NCBI GenBank assembly: GCA_002733385.1
Contig: NVVO01000004.1
Location: forward strand, 41,832 to 48,536
Direction of reading: 5' to 3'
DNA: 6,705 nt
Source of the DNA: Robiginitomaculum sp.
GTDB lineage: Bacteria > Pseudomonadota > Alphaproteobacteria > Caulobacterales > Maricaulaceae
Shown here: one piece after another, positions 1 to 6,169 of the stretch
How positions within the stretch are numbered: the stretch's first letter is position 1
How the letters are laid out: each line of letters starts with the position of its first letter
The notes under the pieces: model-generated
Seen by the model: the letters and a program-made list of their open reading frames with translations, nothing else
What the model was told of the DNA's origin: nothing
The model's database searches: none
Translations under genes and position numbers: made by a program

Positions 1-492
1 CTGACCCACGCGGCTGGGCAGCATGCATCGGTCATCATCAAGAACTTTTATTTTGTACCGTTTTTCAAGGCCAGCGCGCAAACAAATGCCATGCCCGCCG
101 CCATTTATACCCAGCCTGAGCTGGCCTCTATTGGGCTAAGCGAAAAATCGGCACGGGACAAATACGCGGATATACGGGTCGTGCATTTCGAATTTGCGGA
201 AAATGACAGAGCTATTGCCGAGAGGTCTACTAAAGGGGAGGTAAAAATCATCGCTCGCGGCAAGGGGATAATTTTGGGGGCGTCAATCGTCGGCGAGGGG
301 GCCGGAGAGATCATCCACCTCATAAGTATGGCCATGGCCAATAAAATGAAAATCATCCATTTGACCAAAATGATTTCGCCCTACCCAACCCGCTCCGAAG
401 CCGTCAAACGGGCTGCGTCTTCTTGGTACACCGAGGCAATATTTTCCCCCAAAACCAGAAAACTGGCCAGTATCATGGCTAGATTTCATTGA
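1..492 (+). CDS. FAD-dependent pyridine nucleotide-disulfide oxidoreductase, C-terminal part (5' truncated by window edge)
   Basis: The reading frame is open from base 1 to the TGA at 490-492, giving 163 residues; the true start lies upstream of the window. The part seen is the end of the NAD-binding/FAD domain (LTHAAGQHA, near the conserved FAD-contacting helix) followed by a complete dimerisation domain: the AAIYTQPELASIGLSE segment is the classic opening of that domain in dihydrolipoamide dehydrogenase, mercuric reductase and relatives. The closing motif reads ISPYPTRSEAVKRAA. Dihydrolipoamide dehydrogenases have HAHPTxxE here, with the His before PT acting as the catalytic base; this protein has Tyr there, as in MerA-like enzymes, so it is probably not a standard lipoamide dehydrogenase. 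The basic, tryptophan/phenylalanine-containing tail (about 24 residues) resembles the MerA-like group that often accompanies TVP38/TMEM64 membrane proteins. The substrate cannot be stated. An in-frame ATG at 91 is inside the domain and is not the start. Confidence 0.88.
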   Translation: MTHAAGQHASVIIKNFYFVPFFKASAQTNAMPAAIYTQPELASIGLSEKSARDKYADIRVVHFEFAENDRAIAERSTKGEVKIIARGKGIILGASIVGEGAGEIIHLISMAMANKMKIIHLTKMISPYPTRSEAVKRAASSWYTEAIFSPKTRKLASIMARFH

Positions 493-514
493 GTATTCAA
501 GTTAGTCTGTAAAC

Positions 515-1924
515 ATGTTGGAAAATTTTTTCATAGGCAGGCTTTCAGGAAAGCTATTGGTCTTGACAATTATATTTGTCATGGTCGCGGAATTGCTGAT
601 CTTTATCCCTTCAGCCGCCATTTACCGCCAAACATGGTTGATGGAGCGGGCAACATCTGCCGGGCTGTTAACATTGGCCATTGAGGGCGTGCCAAATTAC
701 GAAGGCGGCGAGATGTTGAGCCAGAGATTTATGCAAGATACCGACGTTTCCATGGTGGCGCAAAAAAGAGACGGTATGAGCCAGCTTGTGCTTGGCATGC
801 CGCCGGGAGATGCAAATATCATCACAGTAGATTTGCGTACCAAACGCAGATTGCCGTTATTTCGCGACAGTTTTCAAGATTTTTTTGGTGATGGGAAAGC
901 CTATATCCGTATCCTCTCGGCCCCGACAGTTGACGGCGTAGAGGCTCTGGAGGTTCTAGTGCCCCAACACGCCCTCAAGCAAGCCATGCGGGATTATTCC
1001 AAACGGATATTGCTCTGGTCATTGGCGATCTCCGTGCTGACAGGATTGATGATTTATGCGGCCCTGTCGTTAATTATCGTCAAGCCTATTCGTAAGCTGG
1101 CTGGCGGCTTGGCCAAGTTTCGCAAAGAACCGCGCAAACGTATTTCGCCAGGATCTGAGGACGTTTCCGTGCGAAAGGACGAAATTGGCCAGTTGCAGCG
1201 GGAATTTTCCGACATGAAGACCGGGGTGCGGGCCGCCTTTAAACAACAAGAACGTCTGGCCACATTGGGCATGGCGATGGCCAAAATAAATCATGATTTG
1301 CGCAATGTCTTGACCTCGACCCAATTGATTTCCGACCGACTGGCCAGTGATCCTGATGAGCGCATTAAAGGCATGGGGGAGCGTTTGGTGCGGGCCGTGG
1401 AGCGCGGCGTAAAATTATGTGAAGCTACTTTGTCGTTTTCCCAAAGCGTTGAAGAAAAACCGCAAATGAGACCCGTGCGCATGGCCACACTTATTGGCGA
1501 GGCGGCAGGGGATGCATTGGCAGAACATCAAGTTATGCCCACCAAGGTCAAGTTTAAAAACTTGGTTGATACCAATTTAACCGCCCACATTGACCCTGAT
1601 CATACTTACCGGATCTTTCACAATCTGTTTCGCAATGCCCTTGAGGCTTTGGGGCAAAGTGAAGCGCCTGCACTGCGGGTTGAAGTAGAAATTATCGACG
1701 ATAAAGCTTGTTTTAACATCATCGATACCGGGCCTGGTATAACTCCCAACATACAAAAAAACCTGTTCAAAGCCTTTACCACCGGGGCCAATAAAGGCGG
1801 CACGGGTCTTGGCTTGACCATATCGCGCGAACTGGCCCGCGCCCAAGGCGGCAATCTGATCTTGCAAAGCACCAGCGCCGCAGGCACCATATTCACCTTA
1901 AGCCTGCCATTGGCAAAATCTTGA
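515..1924 (+). CDS. HAMP-domain sensor histidine kinase, membrane bound
   Basis: A 469-residue two-component sensor kinase that should autophosphorylate on His and pass the phosphate to a response regulator. Visible layout: transmembrane helix at about 13-36; an extracytoplasmic region at about 37-163 that I cannot assign to a named sensor fold; second helix at about 165-188; HAMP from VKPI (189-192) through the conserved DEIGQL; dimerisation helix with H-box NHDLRNVLTS (phospho-acceptor His260); N-box NLFRNALEAL (370-379); DTGPGI G1 box (404-409); an FKAF F-box; and GGTGLGL G2 box (428-434). All kinase boxes look intact, so it should be catalytically active. No response regulator gene is in the window, so its partner is unknown. 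It starts 22 bp after the oxidoreductase gene with no obvious Shine-Dalgarno; the ATG at 515 is chosen because it precedes the first membrane helix by a sensible 12 residues. The signal sensed is unknown; thiol or oxidative stress is only suggested by the neighbours. Confidence 0.95.
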   Translation: MLENFFIGRLSGKLLVLTIIFVMVAELLIFIPSAAIYRQTWLMERATSAGLLTLAIEGVPNYEGGEMLSQRFMQDTDVSMVAQKRDGMSQLVLGMPPGDANIITVDLRTKRRLPLFRDSFQDFFGDGKAYIRILSAPTVDGVEALEVLVPQHALKQAMRDYSKRILLWSLAISVLTGLMIYAALSLIIVKPIRKLAGGLAKFRKEPRKRISPGSEDVSVRKDEIGQLQREFSDMKTGVRAAFKQQERLATLGMAMAKINHDLRNVLTSTQLISDRLASDPDERIKGMGERLVRAVERGVKLCEATLSFSQSVEEKPQMRPVRMATLIGEAAGDALAEHQVMPTKVKFKNLVDTNLTAHIDPDHTYRIFHNLFRNALEALGQSEAPALRVEVEIIDDKACFNIIDTGPGITPNIQKNLFKAFTTGANKGGTGLGLTISRELARAQGGNLILQSTSAAGTIFTLSLPLAKS

Positions 1925-1940
1925 AACCATCCATTTTTCC

Positions 1941-1945
1941 AGGAG
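1941..1945 (+). promoter_or_regulatory. Ribosome binding site of the GST gene
   Basis: AGGAG lies six bases before the ATG at 1952, in the 27-bp gap after the kinase stop. It is a near-consensus Shine-Dalgarno and fixes the start of the glutathione S-transferase. Confidence 0.85.
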
Positions 1946-1951
1946 AAAATT

Positions 1952-2677
1952 ATGATCGATCTTTATACCGCAGCCACGCCAAATGGCTGGAAAGCCAGTG
2001 TGACCTTGGAAGAAATGGGGCTTGATTACAAAGTTAAAGCCATTGACATTTCTACGAGCGACCAGAAAAAACCGGAATTTCTCAAAATCAATCCCAATGG
2101 CCGCATCCCGGCGATTGTTGACCATGATGTCAAGGATGCAAACGGCCCAAATAAAAACGGAAACGGGTTTGCGGTGTTTGAAAGCGGCGCTTTGATGATT
2201 TATCTGGCTGAAAAAACCGGGATGTTTTTACCGAGCGATGTCCGTGGCCGCTCGCTTGTTATCCAATGGTTGATGTTTCAAATGGGCGGCATTGGCCCAA
2301 TGATGGGACAAGCCAATGTGTTTTACCGCTATTTCCCCGAAAAAATTCAACCCGCCATTGACCGCTACCAAAACGAAACCGTGCGTTTGTTCGGGGTTTT
2401 GGACAGAAGGTTAGCGGACAATGAGTATCTGGCGGGAGATTATTCAATTGCCGATATTGCCAATTGGTGTTGGGTGCGCACCCATGCCTGGTCTGGTGTG
2501 GAGATTGAACCGTTCGAACACCTGCGGCGCTGGGTTGATAGCATTGCCATAAGACCAGCCGCAATCTCCGGCCTTAACGTGCCTTATAATCTGGAAGAGC
2601 GGATGCGGGCACAGGCGGAAAATGAAGAAGAATTTAAGAAAAACGCCCGTAAAATGCTGGTGGGTAAAGACGGCTAG
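1952..2677 (+). CDS. Glutathione S-transferase, YfcG-like (Nu class) disulfide-bond oxidoreductase
   Basis: A 241-residue cytosolic GST close in sequence pattern to E. coli YfcG, which binds glutathione or GSSG and reduces disulfides without a catalytic cysteine. The N-terminal thioredoxin-like domain begins MIDLYTAATPNG; Thr9 and Asn11 in the TPNG turn match the glutathione-contacting residues of YfcG, and there is no cysteine in that position. Pro53 in NGRIPAIVD is the conserved cis-proline, and FESG (Glu77-Ser78) binds the gamma-glutamyl group. The all-helical C-terminal domain carries the YfcG-like WLMFQMGGIGPMMGQ helix and the N-capping box in YSIADIANW. Compared with YfcG it has a few extra residues before FESG (an Asn/Gly/Lys-rich loop) and a longer charged C-terminal tail rich in Glu and Lys. 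It sits between the kinase and a methyltransferase, each within 30 bp, suggesting co-transcription. Family assignment is firm; the physiological substrate is inferred. Confidence 0.95.
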   Translation: MIDLYTAATPNGWKASVTLEEMGLDYKVKAIDISTSDQKKPEFLKINPNGRIPAIVDHDVKDANGPNKNGNGFAVFESGALMIYLAEKTGMFLPSDVRGRSLVIQWLMFQMGGIGPMMGQANVFYRYFPEKIQPAIDRYQNETVRLFGVLDRRLADNEYLAGDYSIADIANWCWVRTHAWSGVEIEPFEHLRRWVDSIAIRPAAISGLNVPYNLEERMRAQAENEEEFKKNARKMLVGKDG

Positions 2678-2686
2678 AAAGTACAT

Positions 2687-2693
2687 AAGAGGA
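2687..2693 (+). promoter_or_regulatory. Ribosome binding site of the METTL7-like gene
   Basis: AAGAGGA is placed seven bases before the ATG at 2701, within the 23-bp gap after the GST stop codon. It supports this start for the methyltransferase. Confidence 0.75.
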
Positions 2694-2700
2694 TTGCCAA

Positions 2701-3321
2701 ATGGGATTTTATAACCGACATATTTTGCCCCATGTTCTGGACTGTGCTTGTGCCACCAAACCTATTCGCAAGCAAAGACAGAAAATCATTCCGCTTGCTT
2801 ATGGGGATGTTATTGAGATCGGAATAGGCTCAGGCCATAACCTGCCTTATTATGATCAGGATAAAATCACCAAACTTATCGGCATCGACCCGGACGAACA
2901 TGTCTGGAAAAAAGCGGCTGCCAAACGAGCCCAATTTCACAAACCATTGGAGCGGCTAGGTCTGTCAGGCGAGAGCATTCCTTTGCCCGACGCCTGCGCC
3001 GATACCGTGGTGGTGACTTATTCTTTGTGTACCATTCCTGACCCGGTATTGGCGCTGAAAGAAATGCGCCGCCTGCTAAAACCAAAGGCCAAATTGTTGT
3101 TTTGCGAACATGGTCAGGCGCCTGATGCCAATGTGCACAAATGGCAAAACCGGATTGATCCTTATTGGCAGAAAATTGCCGGCGGTTGTCATAGCGGTCG
3201 CAATATTCCTAAACTGCTTATGGACGCTGGGTGGAAAATTGACGTGCTGCATGAGGATTATATTCGGGGGCCGAAATTGTTGTCCTACAATTATTGGGGT
3301 CAGGCCAGTTCTGAAGCCTAA
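2701..3321 (+). CDS. Class I SAM-dependent methyltransferase, METTL7/UbiE-like
   Basis: A 206-residue Rossmann-fold methyltransferase. Motif I is VIEIGIGSGHNLPYY (37-51), a good glycine-rich SAM loop; the acidic residue at the end of strand 2 is Asp63 in IGIDPDE; motif post-I/IV is the SLCTIPDP stretch around 108-115; and LLKPKAKLLFCEHG is the usual post-catalytic strand. The motif GGCHSGRN (161-168) followed by LLMDAGW strongly recalls METTL7 (TMT1A/B) proteins and bacterial relatives, where GGCH is followed by an Arg-Asp/Asn pair. Mammalian METTL7 enzymes methylate thiols, so a small thiol substrate is attractive next to a GST, but this is an inference; many bacterial members are simply annotated as methyltransferase type 11 or phosphatidylethanolamine N-methyltransferase-like. 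The protein has no membrane anchor, unlike METTL7. The stop overlaps the 3' end of the convergent gene by four bases, leaving no room for a terminator between them. Confidence 0.88.
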   Translation: MGFYNRHILPHVLDCACATKPIRKQRQKIIPLAYGDVIEIGIGSGHNLPYYDQDKITKLIGIDPDEHVWKKAAAKRAQFHKPLERLGLSGESIPLPDACADTVVVTYSLCTIPDPVLALKEMRRLLKPKAKLLFCEHGQAPDANVHKWQNRIDPYWQKIAGGCHSGRNIPKLLMDAGWKIDVLHEDYIRGPKLLSYNYWGQASSEA

Positions 3322-4208
3322 AATTTACCCTCTTGAACACCTAATGCACCCGCCAGTGTTGTTTGTGCGGAGCCGGGCTTGAGGGGTTTGGGTTGGGCGG
3401 GATGTGGGCGCCAGCCCGTCAGCCACAGGACTTCGAAACTCACATCAAACTTGCCAGTAGCGCCGCCATGTTCACGACCATAGATTTTTTCCACCAGTTG
3501 GAAAAACCGGGCGGATAAAGCCGCCTTGTCGCGGGCCAGCAAGCCATTGGTTTCGCCCATCAAGCGTAAATCCGTATATAATGTGTTCAGGTCGGTGTAG
3601 TTCACTGTGATCAAGTCCCGGTCGGCTACGGGCAGGGCAAAGCCGCTGCCAGCCAATAAAGATGTCGCCTGGTCAAGCCGGATCATGCTGGAGATGCGCG
3701 GACTGACACGGCCATATATTTGCTCCTCGGCCACATACATCGCCCGGCGCAGTTCGGACAAAGTTTGGCCGCCGAACAATGCGCCTAGGAACAAGCCGTC
3801 CGGCTCAAGCAGGGTTTTTATTTTGGCCAGAGCTGCCGGCACTTGATTGACCCCGTGCAAGGACATTAAATTGATAATCAAATCAAAACTTTCCGCCTTG
3901 AACGGCAAAGCCTCCTCATCGCAAACCACGTCCAGGCCGTTGCTGTACGCCGTAAAATCAGCATAAATGATCGCGCCTATTTTCGTTCCCAAATTTTGCG
4001 CCACCAGATGGGTCAAATGCTTGTCGCCCAACAATAATGTGCGCTTAAATTTGCGCGACACATCCAAAACCCGAGACGCGACATCATCAGCAATGCGGGC
4101 ATACAAAAACCGATCCCCGGAAAGTTTTTGCGACCGGCCCCGCCGGTGTTTTACCAGTGGGCGATCGAACGGGCCCGGCTTTGTTGGTGTTTGTTTCGTA
4201 CCAGCCAT
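3318..4208 (-). CDS. BioC/NDUFAF5-like methyltransferase-fold protein
   Basis: A 296-residue protein on the minus strand. The N-terminal FDRPLVKHRRGRS (14-26) and the core FDLIINLMSLHGVNQ (108-122), LLEPDGLFLGALFGGQTL (133-150, with LSELR following), SPRIS, LMGETN and the C-terminal LTGWRPHP and KPLKPGSAQ are the signature of the alphaproteobacterial family related to BioC and to mitochondrial NDUFAF5. Human NDUFAF5 hydroxylates an arginine of a complex I subunit during assembly; whether the bacterial protein does this, methylates, or has another role is not known to me. The expected motif I (DLGCGxG) is replaced by LLLGDKHLTHLV (58-69), so SAM binding is doubtful. The ATG at 4206-4208 places the FDR motif about 13 residues in, typical for the family; the upstream Shine-Dalgarno is weak. 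It diverges from comF across 48 bp and converges on the METTL7-like gene. Confidence 0.88.
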   Translation of the reverse strand: MAGTKQTPTKPGPFDRPLVKHRRGRSQKLSGDRFLYARIADDVASRVLDVSRKFKRTLLLGDKHLTHLVAQNLGTKIGAIIYADFTAYSNGLDVVCDEEALPFKAESFDLIINLMSLHGVNQVPAALAKIKTLLEPDGLFLGALFGGQTLSELRRAMYVAEEQIYGRVSPRISSMIRLDQATSLLAGSGFALPVADRDLITVNYTDLNTLYTDLRLMGETNGLLARDKAALSARFFQLVEKIYGREHGGATGKFDVSFEVLWLTGWRPHPAQPKPLKPGSAQTTLAGALGVQEGKF

Positions 4209-4256
4209 TTTATTTAGCCGTTTTTGTTTGTGTCATTTTTCTGATATGCCCTTAAT
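4209..4256. promoter_or_regulatory. Divergent intergenic region between the BioC-like gene and comF
   Basis: Only 48 bp separate two divergent start codons, so the promoters for both must lie here or inside the flanking coding ends. On the + strand TTGTGT (4228-4233) and CTTAAT (4251-4256) are 17 bp apart and could be a -35/-10 pair; initiation would then fall at about 4263, just before the second ATG at 4266. The region is T-rich on the + strand. I see no inverted repeat that would suggest an operator and no clear Shine-Dalgarno for comF. The promoter boxes are a weak match and should be treated as tentative. Confidence 0.3.
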
Positions 4257-5093
4257 ATGGCTGCAATGAAAGTACCATTTTTAGATATTTCCGGCGGGAT
4301 GCGTACCCTTTATGGGCACCTCTTGGACACGCTTTTACCGCCCCATTCCCTGATTACCGGCCAGGTACTGTCTAAGGCCGGGCCGGAAGCGGATGTGGAG
4401 TTATGGCAAAATTTGAAATTTATTGACGACCCATGTTGTCAAGCATGTGGTTTCCCTTTTGAGTTTGAGCAGGGCCAGAATGCCCTGTGTATAAGATGTA
4501 CTGCCTATAAGCCAGAATTTGATCAGGCACGCTCCGCCATTACCTATGACGACACCAGCCGCAAATTGGTGCTTGATTTTAAATATGGCGGGCGCACGGA
4601 CGGGCTTGGTTTTTTTGCGGCGCAAATGGTGCGGGCCGGAGCGGAGATGTTAGATAGGGCAGACATGCTCATACCCGTTCCCCTGCACCGAGCCCGCTTG
4701 CGTCAACGCCGTTTCAATCAGGCGGCATTGTTGGCGCGGGAAATATCCCGCATCACCAATATCCCTTATGACACCGAAATTCTCATGCGCAAAAAAAATA
4801 CGCCCATTCAAGGTAGTTTGTCGTTTAAAGCCCGGCGGCGCAATGTGTCGGGCGCATTTGATATTTATGGCAAAAACAAACACCGCCTCAAAAACAAGCG
4901 TGTCGTGATCATAGATGATGTCTATACGACAGGCTCGACACTTTCGGCCTGCGCCAAACCCCTAAAACGCGCCGGGGTTGCTCAAATTGACGCTCTTACA
5001 TTTATGCGGGTTGTCAGACCCCTAGAAATTCCGCTAGAACTCCTGGCCCATAGCTTGAAAAAAGACGAGCCAACCCAAAAGGAAACTTCATGA
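4257..5093 (+). CDS. comF: ComF-family phosphoribosyltransferase-like protein with zinc ribbon
   Basis: A 278-residue ComF/GntX-type protein, cytoplasmic, associated with DNA uptake or transformation in several bacteria; in alphaproteobacteria its role is mostly untested. A zinc-ribbon module is formed by Cys61/Cys64 (with an extra Cys60) and Cys78/Cys81, followed by the family segment FKYGGRTD. Then come the LIPVPLHRARLRQRRFNQA stretch (the RxRGFNQ-like motif, with Arg in place of the usual Gly), the QGSLSFKARRRNVSGAF segment, and the PRPP-binding loop VVIIDDVYTTGST (216-228) with the paired Asp220-Asp221. Length is slightly above the usual 230-260 because of an N-terminal extension and a charged C-terminal tail. 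The start could be ATG 4257 or ATG 4266; neither has a clear ribosome binding site, and 4257 is the longest choice. Its TGA overlaps the glutaredoxin ATG, suggesting translational coupling. Confidence 0.92.
   Translation: MAAMKVPFLDISGGMRTLYGHLLDTLLPPHSLITGQVLSKAGPEADVELWQNLKFIDDPCCQACGFPFEFEQGQNALCIRCTAYKPEFDQARSAITYDDTSRKLVLDFKYGGRTDGLGFFAAQMVRAGAEMLDRADMLIPVPLHRARLRQRRFNQAALLAREISRITNIPYDTEILMRKKNTPIQGSLSFKARRRNVSGAFDIYGKNKHRLKNKRVVIIDDVYTTGSTLSACAKPLKRAGVAQIDALTFMRVVRPLEIPLELLAHSLKKDEPTQKETS
5079..5083 (+). promoter_or_regulatory. Ribosome binding site of the glutaredoxin gene, inside comF
   Basis: AAGGA lies six bases before the ATG at 5090, within the last codons of comF. Together with the ATGA stop/start overlap it allows both independent initiation and coupling to comF translation. 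Confidence 0.65.
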
Positions 5094-5347
5094 AATCTGT
5101 GACCATTTATACCAGTGCCCTATGCCCGTATTGCTGGCAGGCGATGAAATTGCTCAAAAACAAGAACATTAGCTTCAAAGAGATCAATGTCGGCATGAAC
5201 GCAAAATTGCGCCAAGAAATGATCCAGAGATCCGGTGGCGGCACCAGTGTGCCGCAAATATTTATTAGCGAGCAGCATATTGGTGGCTGCGACGAAATTG
5301 TGGCTTTGGAGCAGGCCGGAAAACTTGACGCAATGTTGGCGGGTTAG
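5090..5347 (+). CDS. grxC: Glutaredoxin 3 (dithiol, CPYC)
   Basis: An 85-residue cytosolic glutaredoxin, full length for the GrxC class. It reduces protein disulfides and protein-glutathione mixed disulfides using glutathione, and can donate electrons to ribonucleotide reductase in E. coli. The active site is CPYC (Cys12, Cys15) after the first strand VTIYTS. TSVPQIFI contains the conserved cis-proline that contacts glutathione, and the GGCDE motif follows, with the extra cysteine seen in many Grx3 proteins. The start overlaps the comF stop as ATGA and a Shine-Dalgarno lies inside comF; the stop is followed after two bases by the next start. The placement between comF and a nitrilase-family gene fits the alphaproteobacterial cluster pattern. 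Identification is firm. Confidence 0.97.
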   Translation: MKSVTIYTSALCPYCWQAMKLLKNKNISFKEINVGMNAKLRQEMIQRSGGGTSVPQIFISEQHIGGCDEIVALEQAGKLDAMLAG

Positions 5348-5349
5348 CT

Positions 5350-6168
5350 ATGCGAGCTGCGGTGATAAATTTACGGTGCGGCGGCGATATTGCCGCCAAT
5401 CTGGAGACGGCTGAACACTATATTCGCGCCGCCCACAAAGACGGCGCCAAACTGATCGCCACGCCGGAAAACACATTATTGATGCAGCCCGGCAGCAAAA
5501 AATTGTTTGCGGCTATTCAACCGGAAGCACAGACTTTGGGCGTGTCTTTTTTCAGCGCACTGGCTCGCGAACTTGGGATTGATCTTTTGATCGGCTCCAT
5601 GGCTATAAAGCTATCTGAGCGAAAGGCTGCAAACCGCTCGTTTTTGTTTGGTCCTGACGGTAAAATTAAAGCCAGATACGATAAAATTCATATGTTTGAT
5701 GTCACCATTAACGAGGCCGAGACCTGGAAAGAATCCGCTAATTACCAAGCTGGGAACACCCCCGTGATTGCGAAAGCGGGCGGGTTTAATATTGGCATGA
5801 GCATTTGCTATGATCTGCGCTTTGCCAATTTGTACAAACATTATGCGCGGGCCGGCGCACATATTATGAGCATACCGTCCGCCTTCACCGCCGTGACCGG
5901 TAAAGCCCATTGGCGCACTTTGTTGCGCGCCCGCGCCGTCGAGACCAGTTCCTATGTTTTGGCCCCGACCCAAGGTGGTGTTCACGACGGCGGGCGAGCC
6001 ACATGGGGGCGCAGCATGATTATAGACCCGTGGGGCGAGGTGATCGCGGTGCTTGACCACGCAGAGCCGGGATTTATCTGTGCGGATTTGTCCATGGCAA
6101 AACTGCTGGATATTCGCGCCCGTATCCCGGCATGGAACCACGAAACTCAAATGCCTGACCCCGTGTAA
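5350..6168 (+). CDS. Carbon-nitrogen hydrolase, Nit1/Nit2-like amidase (possible deaminated glutathione amidase)
   Basis: A 272-residue cytosolic nitrilase-superfamily amidase with the full catalytic set: Glu40 in TPENT, Lys112 in YDKIHMFDV and the nucleophile Cys153 in SICYDLRF. The pattern DKIHMFDV, CYDLRFANLYK, the PSAFTAVTGKAHW segment and the RARAVETSSYVLAP stretch match the Nit1/Nit2 branch rather than true nitrilases or aliphatic amidases. Nit2 hydrolyses omega-amides such as alpha-ketoglutaramate; Nit1 and E. coli YbeM hydrolyse deaminated glutathione, a side product of transaminases. The PSAFTxxTGxAHW region and the location two bases after a glutaredoxin gene lean to the Nit1-like, glutathione-repair role, but the sequence alone does not settle this. 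The ribosome binding site is weak (GGCGGG at 5338-5343), so translation is probably coupled to grxC. The next gene begins one base after its stop. Confidence 0.93.
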   Translation: MRAAVINLRCGGDIAANLETAEHYIRAAHKDGAKLIATPENTLLMQPGSKKLFAAIQPEAQTLGVSFFSALARELGIDLLIGSMAIKLSERKAANRSFLFGPDGKIKARYDKIHMFDVTINEAETWKESANYQAGNTPVIAKAGGFNIGMSICYDLRFANLYKHYARAGAHIMSIPSAFTAVTGKAHWRTLLRARAVETSSYVLAPTQGGVHDGGRATWGRSMIIDPWGEVIAVLDHAEPGFICADLSMAKLLDIRARIPAWNHETQMPDPV

Positions 6169-6169
6169 A

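Noticed and set aside
2259..2564. A 101-codon minus-strand frame inside the GST gene
   Set aside because: It is fully antisense to a gene with strong family motifs; the predicted protein is low in recognisable structure.
3110..3382. A 90-codon + strand frame crossing the methyltransferase 3' end
   Set aside because: It overlaps the METTL7-like gene in another frame and the convergent gene, with no homology pattern and no ribosome binding site.
3380..3425. G-rich stretch with partly self-complementary GGGCGCCAGCCC, considered as a terminator
   Set aside because: No stable stem followed by a T-run is present on either strand, and it lies within the coding sequence of the BioC-like gene.
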